From Darksidea phi (Eukaryota > Ascomycota > Dothideomycetes > Pleosporales > Lentitheciaceae): DNA of 64,000 nucleotides. The DNA lies in the NCBI GenBank assembly GCA_030770425.1, contig JASJFT010000199.1:17837-81836 (forward strand). Reading direction: 5' to 3'. The notes below the pieces were generated by a model, which had not been told where the DNA came from, made no database searches, and saw nothing but the letters and a program-made list of their open reading frames with translations. Numbering within the stretch: position 1 is the first letter of the stretch; every line of letters begins with the position of its first letter. The position numbers and the translations under genes were made by a program. Below, in pieces: positions 27,331-42,550 of the stretch.

Positions 27331-29040
27331 AATATAGAACTTTTACCCTTCTTCTAACTTTTTAATAAATAGAATAGGTAAGATAAAGTTAGTATTATTA
27401 GTTATAATAAAGTCTTTTTTTAGATACTCTTCTAAATAAGCTTTTAGTAACTTTAAATATTTAAGAAATATATTATAAAGTAAACTTATACTAAACTTAC
27501 TAATATTATTCTTAAGAATAATTTTATAATTAATACTTTTTCTTTTAAAGAATAGTTTATCTAAGTTAACTTTTAAAAAGTAGTTTAGAATAATCCTTAT
27601 ATAATCTTTATAAAGAAGCTTTTCTACTATTATATCTTATATATTCTATTTTACTAAGTCTTTTAATTATCTATTTTTAATTAATAAGTTAATTTTATAT
27701 AAACTAGTAGCTTTTAGTATAATCTTTTTCTTATCTATAAACTTTTATATATTAGAAGACTTAAAAAAATATATATTAAATTTATTACTAATAGTCTATC
27801 CTAGTAGATTATTAGGAATAAATATTATAGTCTTTTTCTTCTTATTATTTTTTTAGTAGTTTTATTAGTATTTTTTAGATTTAATATCTTTTAAATTATT
27901 ATTAATATTACTATCTACGTTCCTTTATATTTTCTTAGAAGTAGTCTACTAGTTCTTTATTACTTATAATAAGACTTTAATAAGCTTATAAATCTTTTTC
28001 TAAAAGATTATAAGAATTTTAATAGAAATCTTTAAACTAAGTATTAAATTTTTTTTAAGTAAGTAGGTCTTCTTTTATACTTTAATCTACTAATTAATTA
28101 AATTATTATAGTATAAAGTATTATTTTAATATTCTAGCTCTAACTTTAGATTCGACTTTTTAATAATAATTAGATTATATTTTATTTATTTTAAAATATT
28201 ATTTAACTAGTATAAAGTTCGATTATAATAATTAATTAAAAACTAGATTTACTTAAAGAATTTTCTTCTAAATATTATATTATAATACTTAAGTTTATAA
28301 AAGAGGAATTAAATAAATATATTTTTTTTTTAGATTAATAGATTAGCTTAGATAATTATATTAACTAAATAACTATATTTTCTATTAAACTTATTAAGAA
28401 GGATTAGTTTCTTTAGTTAATAAAAAATAAGCTTTAGTTTTTTTTTTACTATCTTTAAATATTTAGAGTAGACTAGTAGATATATACTAGTATTATTATC
28501 TACTAATTCTCTTAGCTATATAGCTAGACTATTTACTATAAGTTAAATAGAAAGTATAAATAATTTTAAATTAACGAGCTATAGTATCTTAATAAGTTAT
28601 TAATAATTAAGAGATTTAATTACTTCTATATAGACTACTAGAAAGAAGTTCTTTCTTAGTAACTTTTATTTTTTAATATTATAAAGAAGATATTAAAGTT
28701 ATACTTTAAATTACTTTCCTCTTTATATAGGAAGTTTAAATAAACTTCTTTCTTAAAATTATTAGAAAAGATAGTATTAACTTCTACTTTTATAATATTT
28801 TATATTACTTTATATATAATATAGTTAAAGTAATCTTACTACTTATTTCTTTTTTTATAATTAAAGTAATAGTCTTATTTCTTATATTTTATAAAAGAGT
28901 AGTTATAAAGCTTAGGTATATCTTTAAAATAAATAGACTTCTTTTTTAACTTATTAAAGAAGGGTCTATTTATAATTAACTACTTTCTCTTAAAGATAGC
29001 TAATTAGTTATTTTAGATAAGTTAGACCTTCTAGTACTAG

Positions 29041-29289
29041 TATAAGTAGCTAAGCGCTATATATTATATAATTACTCTATTTATATAATAATTTATACTA
29101 ATTTACTATAATTTTATACTAAACCTATAGTAATTATATAATAATAAGTTATAGTAACTATATACTAATTTATAATAATTAATTTAGTTATTAGATTTAG
29201 TATAACCTATATATAAAACCCTCTACTTATATTCTAGCTAGATAGTTAGATAACTTAATATATTTATTCTATATTTCTATTTACTTATA
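29041..29289 (+). repeat. 5' LTR of copia-like F
   Basis: 249 bp, starting TATAAGTAGCTAAGCGC and ending TTACTTATA. It begins immediately after the ACTAG target duplication. Confidence 0.88.
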
Positions 29290-32200
29290 GTTATAAGTCT
29301 AGTCTAATCTATTTATATTATATAATCTATTTTAAATCTTCTCTATATAATAAAATAATAACCTCGTCGTCTACTATATTAAAAGCTAGTTTAATTACTA
29401 TTCTCTAAGGTCTATATAATTAAAACCTATAGATCTATACTATATAAAGACTAGTTAAGATAGTTAATATATAGAACTATATTAATTCTAAAGCTAAAGC
29501 TTCTATAGAGCTAAATAAGTCTAAACGCCCTATTAATTCTATACTATCTATTAACGAGGATAGGTTACTAATAATTAAACCTAGCTTAATAGCTCTAACT
29601 TAGTATAATAAGGATCTAAGTATTTACTATATAGAACTAAAAGAATATTATAAAACTAAGAATAAGCTTAGTTAAATCGAAGCCTATATAGCTAATATAC
29701 TAGCTAAAGACCTTATCTTTTAGATTAAGAATTAGAAATTACTATACGATTAGCTTAAGATTCTAAAGTAGCTATTCGCCTCGTCGTTAGTTAATTAAGA
29801 ATATAAGATTTAGAAGGTATATAACTTAGCTAAAGTATTATATATATATAAAGAAAATCTTAAAGAATAAAGTATAATCTTTCTAATAATCTATAATTAA
29901 GTTACGTAGCTTAACCTACTAGAGATATTAGAATATCGGTTATATAAGAATCTAATATAAGCTATTAAATAGATTAATTTAGACTATATAGCTATTATAG
30001 CTATTATAGTATTTAATATAAAAGCTAGTTTAAATAGCTTAATTAATCCTATACTATCTAATCTACTAGCTAGCTACTTATACTATTACCGAATAATATA
30101 GACTATAAAGCTAAATATTAATAATAGTATATTTATAACTATACTAAATTAAGAATAATCTCTATATAATAAGAAGAGATAATAAAATAATAAGTTATTA
30201 AAGTTATTAAAGCTATACCTATATAGAGATCTATACTACTAGAGATAGTACTAGTATATTAATACCTTATTATATAAGAAAGGATTTATAAAAGATCCTA
30301 AAAAGACTAAGAAAATAGCTAATTTTAAAGCTAAGAATAAGAAGAATATTTTAACTAAAATATATAAGAGAAATTAATATTATAAATAGTAAAAGTAGAC
30401 TAGCTAGAATAATAATATAGCTAATATAATAGAAATTAATATAGATAATAATTTACTATAGTATAAATATAAAGTCTATACTATATTCTTAGTAGTATAT
30501 AATATCTTAATAGCTAATAATATCTATCTACTTCTCTATTCCTAAATATTAGACCTAGGTATAAATATTTATATCTATAATAATCCTACTAAGTTCTAAT
30601 AAGAAGCTCTAGCTTTATCTAACGACGTCGTTCTAGTTAAAGACTTAAAGATAGCTATTTAGATCTAGGAAAATATATATATAACCTTATTAATATCTTT
30701 AAATCTAAGAAAGATAATATTTAAATAAGTAGTTCTAATCTCTAGCTTCTTTACTAGTCTAGTATTCCTATTACGACTATTCTTATTAAATATCTATTTC
30801 GACTTAGAAAGAAATATTTTATATTAATTAGAAACTTAATCTTAGAATATTATAAAGCTTATTAAGATTAGTAGATACTAACTTATAGTCTATTATATTA
30901 AACCTTTATAATCTACTTAGTACGTAGTATTTACTATTAATTAGTACTAACTATAGATCTTAGCTTTACTACTTTAATCTAGATTACTAAGTAAGCTATA
31001 ACTTTATCTACTTATAGATTATTTAAATAGTAATATAATTAATTAGTTAACTAGTAATATTTTAAACCTTTATATAGATAATAGTATAATAGCTCCTAAA
31101 ATAATTTACTATAAGAAGTACCTATAAAATAAAGTCTATTAGATTATCTCTTATTAATTTAGCTATAAACTAGATACTAGCTAACCGTTTAAAACTATAG
31201 TTATTAATCTAATTAAGCTTAATATACTAGTCTATAATAGCTATTAATATATATTTTATATATTTAATTTATTCTTAAAACTATATATAGTCTATATAAT
31301 AGCTAAGTATAATAAGTCTACTCTTTAGATAATACTTAGGTACCTAGATAGAGCTATTAAATAAGAATTTAATATAACTATTACCTTTCTAATAATTAAT
31401 AATAAGCGAGACTATAGTCTATTAGACGACTTAATATAAGCCTATTATTTATAGGAAGAAATTAAACTATAGATACGAGTATTATATACTATTAAGTAAA
31501 ATAGCTTAGTTAAGTACTTAGATAGAAGTTTAATTAAGAGAAGCTATTTAATAGGAATTATAATAAATCTTCTACTAGCTCTTAGTCCTAAAATCTATAG
31601 AATAGTAGTCTATCTACTTAACTAAATACCTATATAAGTACTAAACTAGAAAATACTATTTAAAATTATATATTAGAAAAAGCTATTATTAGCTTATTTA
31701 TATATTTATAGCTATAGAGCCTACGTATTATATAAATAGATACTTAAAGATAATAAGCTTAGCCTATAAGTACTAATAGAATATTTAGTTAGTTATAATT
31801 TATTAAATATCTATAGAATCTAGATACTAAAGATAAGAAGTAAAGTTTATAATAGTAAGATAATTTATATAAGAGATATTATATTTTAAGAGAATCTATT
31901 CTATTAATTATAAGACGATTTAGATCTTCTTCTTTAAGATTTTAAACTAGAGTAATTTACTTATAAATATTATCTATCTATACTAAATAATAAAGATACT
32001 TCTTTAGAAGTCTTATTAAAAGATAAATATATAACTCTTATAAAAGTTATAGAATCTACTATCTAAACTTTTACTTAGACTACTACTTATACTACTATTT
32101 AAGCTACTACTTAGGAACTTATATTAAATTAACTCCTAATATTAAATCTATTAGTTTTAGAAATAGCTTTATCTAAGCTATTATAGCTATTAAATTAACC

Positions 32201-32383
32201 CTTAAAGTATAAGCGCGGAACTAAGCCTAATTTAAATTATATAGAGTATTAAGAATTAATAGATATTAATCTTTATTAATATTATATTCTATCTAAAGAA
32301 TTAATTAGAGTAATAAAGAAGAAGTCTATATAAAAGATCCCTAGCTTCTTTATTAATACTTACTAGTTAGTCTATATAGCTAT

Positions 32384-32651
32384 TATTACGGTCTATTTCC
32401 TAGGTAATCTAATTATTTTACTTATTTTCTATTTTAGTTAGTAGATTAGGTAATCCTAAGGATTAGTCTAATAGTTAGTTAGCTTATTTAGTATACTAAG
32501 CCCTATTTAGGTATAAGAACCTTCTATTCTTATATTCTTATAGTACTATCTTAGAATAGCTTTAATATATCGATTCTACTATTAGTTAATTAGAAGGCTA
32601 TTTTAGTTATTATAACTCCTAGTTAATTATACTTAGTCCTAGAGTCTTATA
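32384..32651 (+). repeat. 5' LTR of gypsy D
   Basis: 268 bp, TATTACGG...GTCTTATA, directly after the GCTAT duplication. It retains the CG near the start that other copies have lost. Confidence 0.9.
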
Positions 32652-35600
32652 TTATTTTAAGATCTCTAAATTTTAGTTAAAGATAGTAGCTAAATATTAA
32701 CTTCTTAAAATTCCTAAAGGTTTATAGTACTTAAGATAGGTAGTATATAATACTTTCTTAAATAAGTCTTAAAACTAACTACTTTAAGCCCTAATATTAC
32801 TAGAATATCTAGTACCTTTTTTAGAGAGAAGGGACCTATAAAAGTATTATATAGGGTTAGATCTATATTCTAAATCCTATAACTAACTTATTTTTATATA
32901 ATTAACTAAATCGCTAAACTAGTATAATAATAAGATAATAGATACTAAGGACTAAGCTAGCTCTTTAAGGTCTAGTCTATTTAATAAATAGTCCTTCTAC
33001 TTTATCTCTCTATAAAAGAAAGATAAAGATAAGATATAAGCTATAAGCTAGATAATAAATATATAAGCTATAAGTAGAGTTTAAAGTAGAGTTAAAAGTT
33101 AAAAGTCTTTCTTTAAAGAAAAAGTATACTAGTAAAAACTAATTAAGGTTTATAAACTAACCCTCTTAGAAATATTTATTAATAAAAATATATATATTAA
33201 TCTCTAGACCCTTAAAACTATCTTCTCTCTTTAAAAGAAGAGTATAAGTAAAGATAATTTTAAAGAAAAGATTAATAAGTATATTAAAAGGGTTAAATTA
33301 CTTAAAGAAGAAAATAAACTCTAAATCCTCTATTTAATAAATATAAAAGAATAGGAAGAACTTCTAAACTATAATATAGTCTAAAATATACTAGCTACTT
33401 AGAAGAGACCCGACCTAATTACTAATACTTTAATAGATAATAATCTCTATCTTATTATAGCTAAAAGACTAGTAAATATTATAGGAATAGATATAATTAG
33501 TAGAAATACCTTTATAAATACTATAGCTAATAAGTTTAACTAATTAGTTAAGAAAAGGGATAACTATAGAAGGTAAGTTAAAAAATTCTAAAAAGAGTTT
33601 TAATAAATTTAGAAAACTATAAATAGGTAGTAGAGTTTAAAGAAAAACTTTAAGTAGTCCTCCTCTATAATTATTTATATTAAGACTAGACTTATAATTC
33701 TCTTTTAATATAACTCTAAGTTTATTTTTAAAACTTTACTATTATAATATAACTCTAATAATAGATAAGATATAAAGAAGGTAGAACTTCTTCTTATAAT
33801 AATATAGCTAAATAGCTTAAATATTAATCTTTAAAGGACTTCTTTTATCTATTATACTCCTCTTTAAACCCCTAGGCTCCTAAGAAGGTTCTAGTAAGAT
33901 TTAGTTTAATATTTAATCTTTTAATTAAGCTTCTTATAAAAGAGGCTAACTACTAAATTAATTATATTTTTAGATCTAATATAGACTTCTTTACTTAATA
34001 AGAACTATTATAAGTATTTATTAAATTTAAATATACTATCCTTTACTATAAAGAAAATAGAATATACTTTTACTTTTTATTTTAATATCTATTCTATAAG
34101 ATCTCTATTAGTCTTACTAGAATCTATAACTATTATCTTAAATAATAGAATATAAGTTCTTATTTAAGAGAAGAATATTATAAGAAATTATTAAAGTAAA
34201 TTCTTATAAATTTCTAACTTCTAAAAGATTATATTCTATTTTAACTTTATTTTATTTAAAAATAATAGAGAGTCTAAGTTAAAGAACTAGCTTTATAATA
34301 TAGAATAGAAACTTACTATTAATAAGAACTAATATATATAAGAAACCCTCTAATAGATAACTAAGATTTATTAAATCTATATTATATTCTAATTAATAGG
34401 TCTAGTAAAAGACTATATTTAAATATAACTAAATTTTAGAAAAAAAAAAGTAAACTTCGTATTTAATATAAATTTATTAGAATATTTTAAGAAATATTAT
34501 AAAGATTTCTATATAAAGAAGAAAATAAAAGTTAAATTCTACTAACTACGTATAAATATATTTAGTAAAGTTAGTAACTTTATTAAGAATTTTAAGTATC
34601 TAATAATAAAGATCTATCTATCTTATTACTAGTAGAATAAAGAATTTATAAATAAGTTCTACTTTAATCTAAAAAATAAGGTAAATTTATTTAATAATAG
34701 TAATTTTATTTTTAGTAAGCTTTATAAATATATAACTTTAATTAATAGAATATTATTTAAGAATAATTAATATTAAAAGGTCTAACTTATCTAAAATAAC
34801 TAATTAGCTATTTTTAAGAGAAAGTAGTCAACTATAAGTAGGATCTTTTTTAATAAATTAAAAAAAAAGTCTATTTATTTTAAAGATATATCTAAGCTCT
34901 ATAACTACTCTTTTAAGAAGTATAAAAAATAAGACTATTACTTTAATTATAAAAAAAGAAATAAATAATAAAATTACTCTAACTATATTATATATAAAGT
35001 AATATAAAATACTATAAAAATAAAAGTTAATACTATCTTTTTTAATAATTTTAAAGAAGAAGTTTATTTAGACTTCCTATATAAAAAAGAAAGTAATTTA
35101 AAATATAATTTTAATATCTTCTTTATATTATTAAAAAATAAAAACTATTAAAGAAGAGCTTCTCTCTAATAACCTATATAGGAGTAATTAAACCCCTTAA
35201 TTATTAATAATATATTAAGATACTATAGCTCGTTAATTTAAAATTATTTATACTCTTTATTTAACTTATAGTAAATAGTCTAATTATATAGTTAAGAGAA
35301 TTAGTAAATAGTAGTACTAGTATATATCTATTAGTCTACTCTAAATATTTAAAGATAATAAAGAAAAAACTAAAGCCCGTCTTCTATTAATTAAAGAAAC
35401 TAATCCTTCTTAATAGGTTTAATAGAAAATATAGTTATTTAGTTAATATAGCTATCTAAGCTAATCTATTAATCTAAAGAAAAAATATATCTATTTAATT
35501 TCTCTTCTATAAACTTAGATATTATAATATAATATTTAGAAGAAAATTTTTTAAGTAAATCTAATTCTTAATTAACTATTATAACTAGACTTTATACTAG

Positions 35601-38600
35601 TTAGATAATACTTTAAAGTAGATAAAATATAACTTAATTATTATAAAAAAGTTAAATCTAAAGCTAGAGCTAGAATATTAGAATAATACTTTATATTATA
35701 ATAATCTAATTAATTAGTAAATTAAAGTATAGAGGAAGATTTACTTATTTAAAAAGAATCTAATACTTAGTTTAAAGATTTCTATTAAAGCCCTTATAAT
35801 TCTCTAGAAGGAGGTTTATAAGCTTACTAAAGCCCTATTATAAATAATAAAGAACTAGTAAGCTACTTTTAAAAAAATATAGAGGAATATAAATAATAAT
35901 ACTAATAATAATTTAAAAGGTACTAAATCTAAGAAAAGCTAATAAAGTTACTAAAAAAATAATAAGAAGAAAAAAAAAGTAATATATATTCTTAATAATC
36001 TACTAAAATAAACTACTAATAATAAATTTAATATATATTTTCTTAAGCCTTTTAATATATAGAAGTTTATAAATAAGAAGGAAATTATATTAAAAGCTAC
36101 TAGTCTATATAAAGTTAACTTATTAATTAAAGATAGATAATTAAAAGACTTAGTAGAATAAAATATATAAGATATAATAGTAGAAAAGCTCCCTTATAAA
36201 GATTATATAGGAGTTATTCTAAACTACTTCTTTAAGATTAACTTAGATAGATTATCCTCTAAAAAAAAGAATATTAATTATAAAATTATTCTTAAGAATA
36301 ATATAAATAAGTTTAGTATAAGTTTATTTTATAATATATCCCTTAAATATCTAAAGTTACTAAAAGCTTACTTAGAAGAGTATCTAAAAATAAGTTTTAT
36401 TATAACTAGTAATACTAACTTTATCTTATCTATCCTATTTACTAAAAAGCTAGAAGGGGGATAGAGATTCTATATTAATTACTAAAAAATTAATATAGTT
36501 ATAAAAAAGAATATTATAATTATTCTTTTAATTAAGGAGATATTAATATAACTCTCTAAAGTAAAGATCTTTATTAAGCTAAATATATATTAAATCTTCT
36601 ATTATATTAGATTAGACCCTAATATAGAAGACCTTATAACTTTTAAAATATAGTATAGAAATTATAAGTATTATATATTATCTTTTAAACTATATAATAA
36701 ACTAGTAATCTTTTAGTACTATATTAATTAAGTACTTAAGAATAAAATTAATAAAATTTATATTATCTATATAGACGATATTTTAATCTATTTAGAAGAC
36801 TTTCTTAAGTATAAAAAATATATAAATAAAATCCTAGATAAGCTTAAGAAGACTAGACTATAAGTTAATATTAAAAAGAGTAAATTTATAGTTATTAAGG
36901 TAAAGTTCTTAGATTTTATTATTAGTACTAAAGGAATCTATATAGACCTTAATAAGATAGTAGCTATTAAAGATTAAAAGAAATCTATAACTTTAAAAGA
37001 ATTATAAGCTTATTTAGACTTTTATAACTACTACTATAAATAACTAAAAGATTATAATTATATAATCTATCTACTTACTTAATTACTATAAAAGAGAAAA
37101 TTCTATATCTTTAGGTCTAAAGAGTAAGCTATATTTAAAAAAAGTAAGATATTATTATATTTAGATATTATTATAAGATATTACTCGTTTTACTATAGAA
37201 TCTATATAGAAACTAATATAAGTAATAGTATTTTAATAGATATCTTTATATAACTCTAAGATAATAGAATCTAATAATCTATAATCTACTTTATAAAGAT
37301 AATAAAGTTTATAGAAATAAACTATAAGATTTATAATAAAGAGATACTTATAGTTATAAGAGATTTAAATAAATAAAAGATATAATTTATAAAATTATAA
37401 CTAAATAAACCCTTTTAAGTTATTATTAATTATTAGATACTAGAGTATTTCTTAACTAAGTACGAACTAATCTTATAATAAACTTATTAGACTAAGAAAC
37501 TTATAAATTACTATTATATTATTTATTATTATTTTATAACTACTAATATTATTATAAATACCCTCTCTTAAAAATAGAAGAAGTTAAAAATTTAGAAGAA
37601 AAAAAATAAAGTTACTAAAACTTATATCTTTATTCTTTTTAAATAGACCTCTACTACGATAGCTATCTTAATAGCTATTACTAATACTAAGAATTTTAAG
37701 TATAAAACTAAAGCTTATTCTTATTTACTTCTTAACTATATACTTTATAAAAATTATATATATATTATACTTAAACTAGAGTAAAAGTTAGCCCGTTAAG
37801 AATATAAGTACCTATTCTTAACCCTATCTAGGCTTTTTCTCTAAAAAGAAAAATTAGTAGTACCTAAAGTAGGGTTTCTTAAAATCTATTTTATCTAAAT
37901 AGTATATACTATATAGATTACTACTTATTTAAGTATAAAGAAAACTATTAAACTTTTAAGAGATCTATATTATTAAAATATAATAAATAAGAATATAAAA
38001 TATTATATAAAAAACTATAAGTAGTACTAATAGAGTTATAAGTTTTAAGATAAAACTTTAAATTTCCTTAAATTATTTCCTATACCTAAGAAGGTATAAG
38101 AAGATATCTTTATAGACTTTAAAAGCTTTTTAAAGGACTATAAGGAATATAATAATATATTTATAGTAATATATAGATTATTAAAATATACTTTCTTATT
38201 ACTCTATTTTAAGACTATTACTATTAAAGATATAGCTACTCTCTACTATATATATATATAGTAAGTCTTTAGTTCTCTATATACTATAGTCTTAAATTAA
38301 AATCTATAGTTTATATTAGACTTTATAAAAGAATTATATAGATTTATAAAAATTAACTAGTTATTATCTATAGCCTACTATTTATAGACTAATAGTAATA
38401 TAAAAGTTTTTAATTAATAGCTAAACTAATAATTATACCCCTTTATAAACTTTTATTAAGATAACTAGTCTAATCTTCTATCTAGTATAGACTAGGTCTA
38501 GGTAATTCTTCTATATAATATAATAGAATTTTTTCTATTTAAGATCGAATTTAGCTATAAGACTTATTACTACTAGGATTAGTAAGAATATATCTATAAA

Positions 38601-40039
38601 CCCTCTAAATTACTAGATAATATAATTATATAAATAGTTTAAAAGTTTATAAAAACCCGAACTAATATAGTCTAATAGATTTATAATTATATCTAAGCTA
38701 ATATAATAGTAGTTTAGAAAGCCTAGAGCTAATAAGCTAATAGAAAATACTACTTTCTAGATTTTAATATAGAAGATTAAGTTTATATTATATCTAAAAG
38801 ATTTACTACCTTAAGACTAAGTCTAAAATTAAACTAGTAAATATATAGATCTTATTTTATTATTAGCTAAAGATATAGCTTTTATATAGTCTAGTTATCC
38901 TTTTATATAAAGATATATAATATTTTTTATATAAATAGATTATATAAAGCTATATAAGATCTATTACCTAGTTAAGTACTTTCTAAAGAACTAGCTATAG
39001 AAGTAAATAGGTATTCTAAGTAGCTAATAGTTTATATTCTTAATAGCTAGATTATTTATAGTAAGCTCTACTATTAAATAGAATAAATAGACTATAACTT
39101 AGATCTAATCTATTATTTAGTAAGTAATTTTATAAATATAATCTAAAAAGTAAAAGAGTTCTATAATAAATACTTTAATAAGCTAAACCTATCTAAACGA
39201 CTAGTCTAATAGTTAAAAGCTACGTTATAAAATAAGTTCCTTAACCCCTAGTTAAAAGATAAGATACTAATTAAGATAGAAATCTAGAAAAATCGCTAGT
39301 ATTAAGTATAGACCTCTACCCTTTATAGTCTACTAAAATAAATAACGTAATATCTAGAGCTTAGGGTAATTACCTCTAGGCTTAAAATATCTTTCTTTTA
39401 TAGTTTACTAAAATAAATAGTATATAGTCTATAGCTTATAGTAATTATCCTTAGACTTAAAGTATCTTTCTTTTATAGTTTATTAAAATAAATAGTATAT
39501 AATCTAGAGCTTATAGTAATTATCCCTAAGCTTAGAGTACCCCTTCTTTATAGTTTATTAAAACGGGTAGTATAATATTTAGAGTTTATAGTAACTATCT
39601 TTAAGCTTAGAGTACTTCTCTATAGTCTTACTTTACTATAAATAAAGATATAGAAGAAGTAAGTCTTATCCTCTAGTAGAACTATATATATATAACTTCT
39701 AGGTAATATAAAAAACTAAGTTATTAATATCCTTTTATATATTTTATAACGTTCTTTAGATATACTAAGTACGTTATATAGTATATATATTAGAAAAATA
39801 TTTTTTAAATAATAATTTATATAGTAAAATAAGTAGATATATATAGGGCTATATAATATTAATATACTCTAAGAATAATCTAGAGGGTACTAGTTAAATC
39901 GCTTTTTAAGTAGAAAGTAATAGATATAGATACCTATTTACTCTCTTTACCTCTTCTCCTCTCCTTTTAAAAGTATTTTTTCTTAATTATTCGTTTACTA
40001 GGCCCTTAAGGATAAGACCTTATTTTAGAAGAGAGGTAA

Positions 40040-40306
40040 TATTATAGCCTATTCCCTAGGTAATCTAGTTATTTTACTTATTTCTATTTTGGTTAGTAGA
40101 TTAGATAATCCTAAGGATTAGTCTAATAGTTAGTTAGCTTATTTAGCGCGCTAAGCCCTATTTAGGTATAAGAACCCTCCGTTCTTATATTCTTATAGTA
40201 CTATCTTAGAATAGCTTTAATATACCGATTCTACTATTAGTTAATTAGAAGACTACCTTAACTATTATAACTCCTAGTTAATTATACTTAGTCCTAGGGT
40301 CTTATA
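40040..40306 (+). repeat. 3' LTR of gypsy D
   Basis: 267 bp, one base shorter than its partner. It starts TATTATAG after a purine-rich tract and ends GTCTTATA before the second GCTAT. Confidence 0.9.
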
Positions 40307-42277
40307 GCTATCTTAATAATAATACTAAAAATATAATTTAAATATATAGAGCTACTAGTAGAACTAAAGTACTATAAAGATATAATAAAGCTACTATTTC
40401 TATATAAGAAGGGCTTTCTATAAGCTATATAATAAGAACTAGTAATAATTAAGTATAAAGAAACCTATAAACTAATATTCTAGAATAAATATAATATCTA
40501 ATATACTTAAGATAATAAGGTTCTTCTACTAATATAGGTATATAAATATAATCTTAATAATTAAGACTATCTATTAAAATATAAGACTTAGATTTATATA
40601 TATAACGATCTATAAATAATAGTAGAAGATACCTACGCTACTATACTAGCTATTCGAATATTTCGAGCTCTAGTAGCTATTACTACCTACTTTAATATAG
40701 AAATTTATTAATATAATACTATTAACGCGTTTACTAATACTAAGCTATTAATACTAGTCTATTATTATTAGCTAAAAGGATTCTTTAATTCTAATTATCT
40801 ATAGAAACTATACTAAACGCTCTATAGTCTAAAGATATTTCTATTACTCTAGTATAAAGAGCTTATTAAAACGTTTATAGAGCTAGGCCTTATATCTATT
40901 AAGAATACTTCCTATCTATAGAAAAATAAGAAGCTACTAGTCTTCTTCTTTATTAATAATATTATTATTCTTAGTATACTAGTATATATAACTACTCTAT
41001 ACGAATTTAAGTATAAGCTATTATAATAATATAAGATTAAATCTTTAGAAGAATTATAGACGTTCTATAGTATTTAAACTATTAAAGATTACGATAGTAG
41101 CTTAATCTAGCTATTATAGAGCTTATATATTAAGAAGTTTACTTAAAAGTATCCTTTACTAAAGTTCTACTTAAAGCTACCTACTATATTACTACTACTC
41201 GAGGAACTAATAGCCTTAAAGAACGAAATAATAGATTTAATTAAGTAATAATATATATAACTAGTTAGATCTATTAGCTATATATTAGAAGCTACCCGTC
41301 TAAATGTCTTAAAAGCTTATTTAAAGCTAGATAAGTTTCTTATAAATCCTTTATAATAATATCTAGATATTATCTATTAAATCTATCTATATTACTAATA
41401 AACTTATATTTAAATTAATATCTAACTTCTATAGAGTATTAGATATCTTTTTTACTAATTATAAGACTACTTAAAAGAGCTTATAAGAATATATATTCTT
41501 TCTATTTAGTAGACCTATTAATTAGAAAGCTATACTATAACGATATATTATAAAATTAATAACTAAGATAAAACTAATAGCTATCTTATTAGCTAGTACT
41601 AAGCTAATATAGTAATAGAGAGTATTTAAATATATCGGATTTAATCTAAATTATAAACGATTAATATACTATAATAATTAGTAAATAATTTAGTTACTTA
41701 TCTTATCTACTTTATAACTTAAGACTATAATATAATATATTAATATCTATTACTACTAACTTTATTAGAAAGTATTATTAGATAATATTAATATCTTATA
41801 TATCTTATATATCTTATTAAATAGTTAACTAGCTAACGACCTTACTAAATTACTACCTAGGTAAAAATACGAGAATTAGGTATTACTTCTAAACTTTAAG
41901 GATTTTCCTACTATATAGGTATTTTAGCTAACTATATAGACTTTATAACTAACTATATAGACTATTTAACTAATAAACTAGTATATTAATTCTATTAGTA
42001 TACTATATAAAGTAAAATTAAGAGTCTTATATCTCTAGAAATATTTAATTATATAAGAAATCTATATATACTATAATAGTAGTAGCTATCTATCTAGTAC
42101 TATACTAATATAAAGACTAGTTCTTAATCTATAATATAGCTCCTTACATTTATAAGAAGAGAGAGATCTATTAACTAATAATAAGCTTTAAAAATTAAAC
42201 TTTAAAACTAATAAATAAACTTTAAAACTTATAAATAAACTTTAGCTTTAAATCTATATTCGAATCTAAAAGGGATA

Positions 42278-42550
42278 TATAAGTAGTCGAGCGTTATATA
42301 TTATATAATTACTTTATTTATATAATAATTTATACTAATTTACTATAACTTTATACTAAACTTATAGTAGCTATATAATAATAAGTTATAGTAGCTATAT
42401 AATAATAAGTTATAGTAACTATATACTAATTTATAGTAATTAATTTAGTTACTAGATCTAGTATAATCTATATATAAGACCCTCTACTCGCGTTCTAGCT
42501 AGATAGTTAGATAATTTAATATATTTATTCTATACCTCTATCTATTTATA
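42278..42550 (+). repeat. 3' LTR of copia-like F, with a 24-bp internal duplication
   Basis: 273 bp. It is 24 bp longer than the 5' LTR because one unit (AGCTATATAATAATAAGTTA plus four bases) is present twice in tandem, near 42370-42418. Otherwise it is the same sequence with RIP-type differences. Confidence 0.87.

Larger units (their letters stand above)
32384..40306 (+). mobile_element. Gypsy element D, full length, inserted in F
   Basis: This 7923-bp element has LTRs 32384-32651 and 40040-40306 and a perfect GCTAT duplication (32379-32383 and 40307-40311). Its left LTR starts TATTACGG, best explained as TGTTACGG after RIP. The RT domain is at about 36440-36900: a frame with GG-stop-RFYINY (Trp codon changed to TAG), then IYIDDILIYLE at 36765-36797. 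Integrase-like sequence follows, with DIFIDF near 38110. A purine-rich tract precedes the 3' LTR. It is the innermost insertion of the nest, yet already heavily RIP-mutated. Confidence 0.92.
29041..42550 (+). mobile_element. Copia-like element F, inserted in A and split by gypsy D
   Basis: The LTRs 29041-29289 and 42278-42550 are flanked by a perfect ACTAG duplication (29036-29040 and 42551-42555). Without D the element is about 5.6 kb, normal for Ty1/copia. Reverse transcriptase is recognisable: from 40823 the frame reads Y-S-LK then a stop and YKELIKTF, matching copia YGLK...W-Y-E. At 40949-40972 the sequence reads FINNIIIL, which is FVDDIIIL after G-to-A changes. RT lies near the 3' end, after the presumed integrase, as in copia. 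A purine tract (AAAAGGGATA) precedes the right LTR. Dead copy. Confidence 0.88.
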
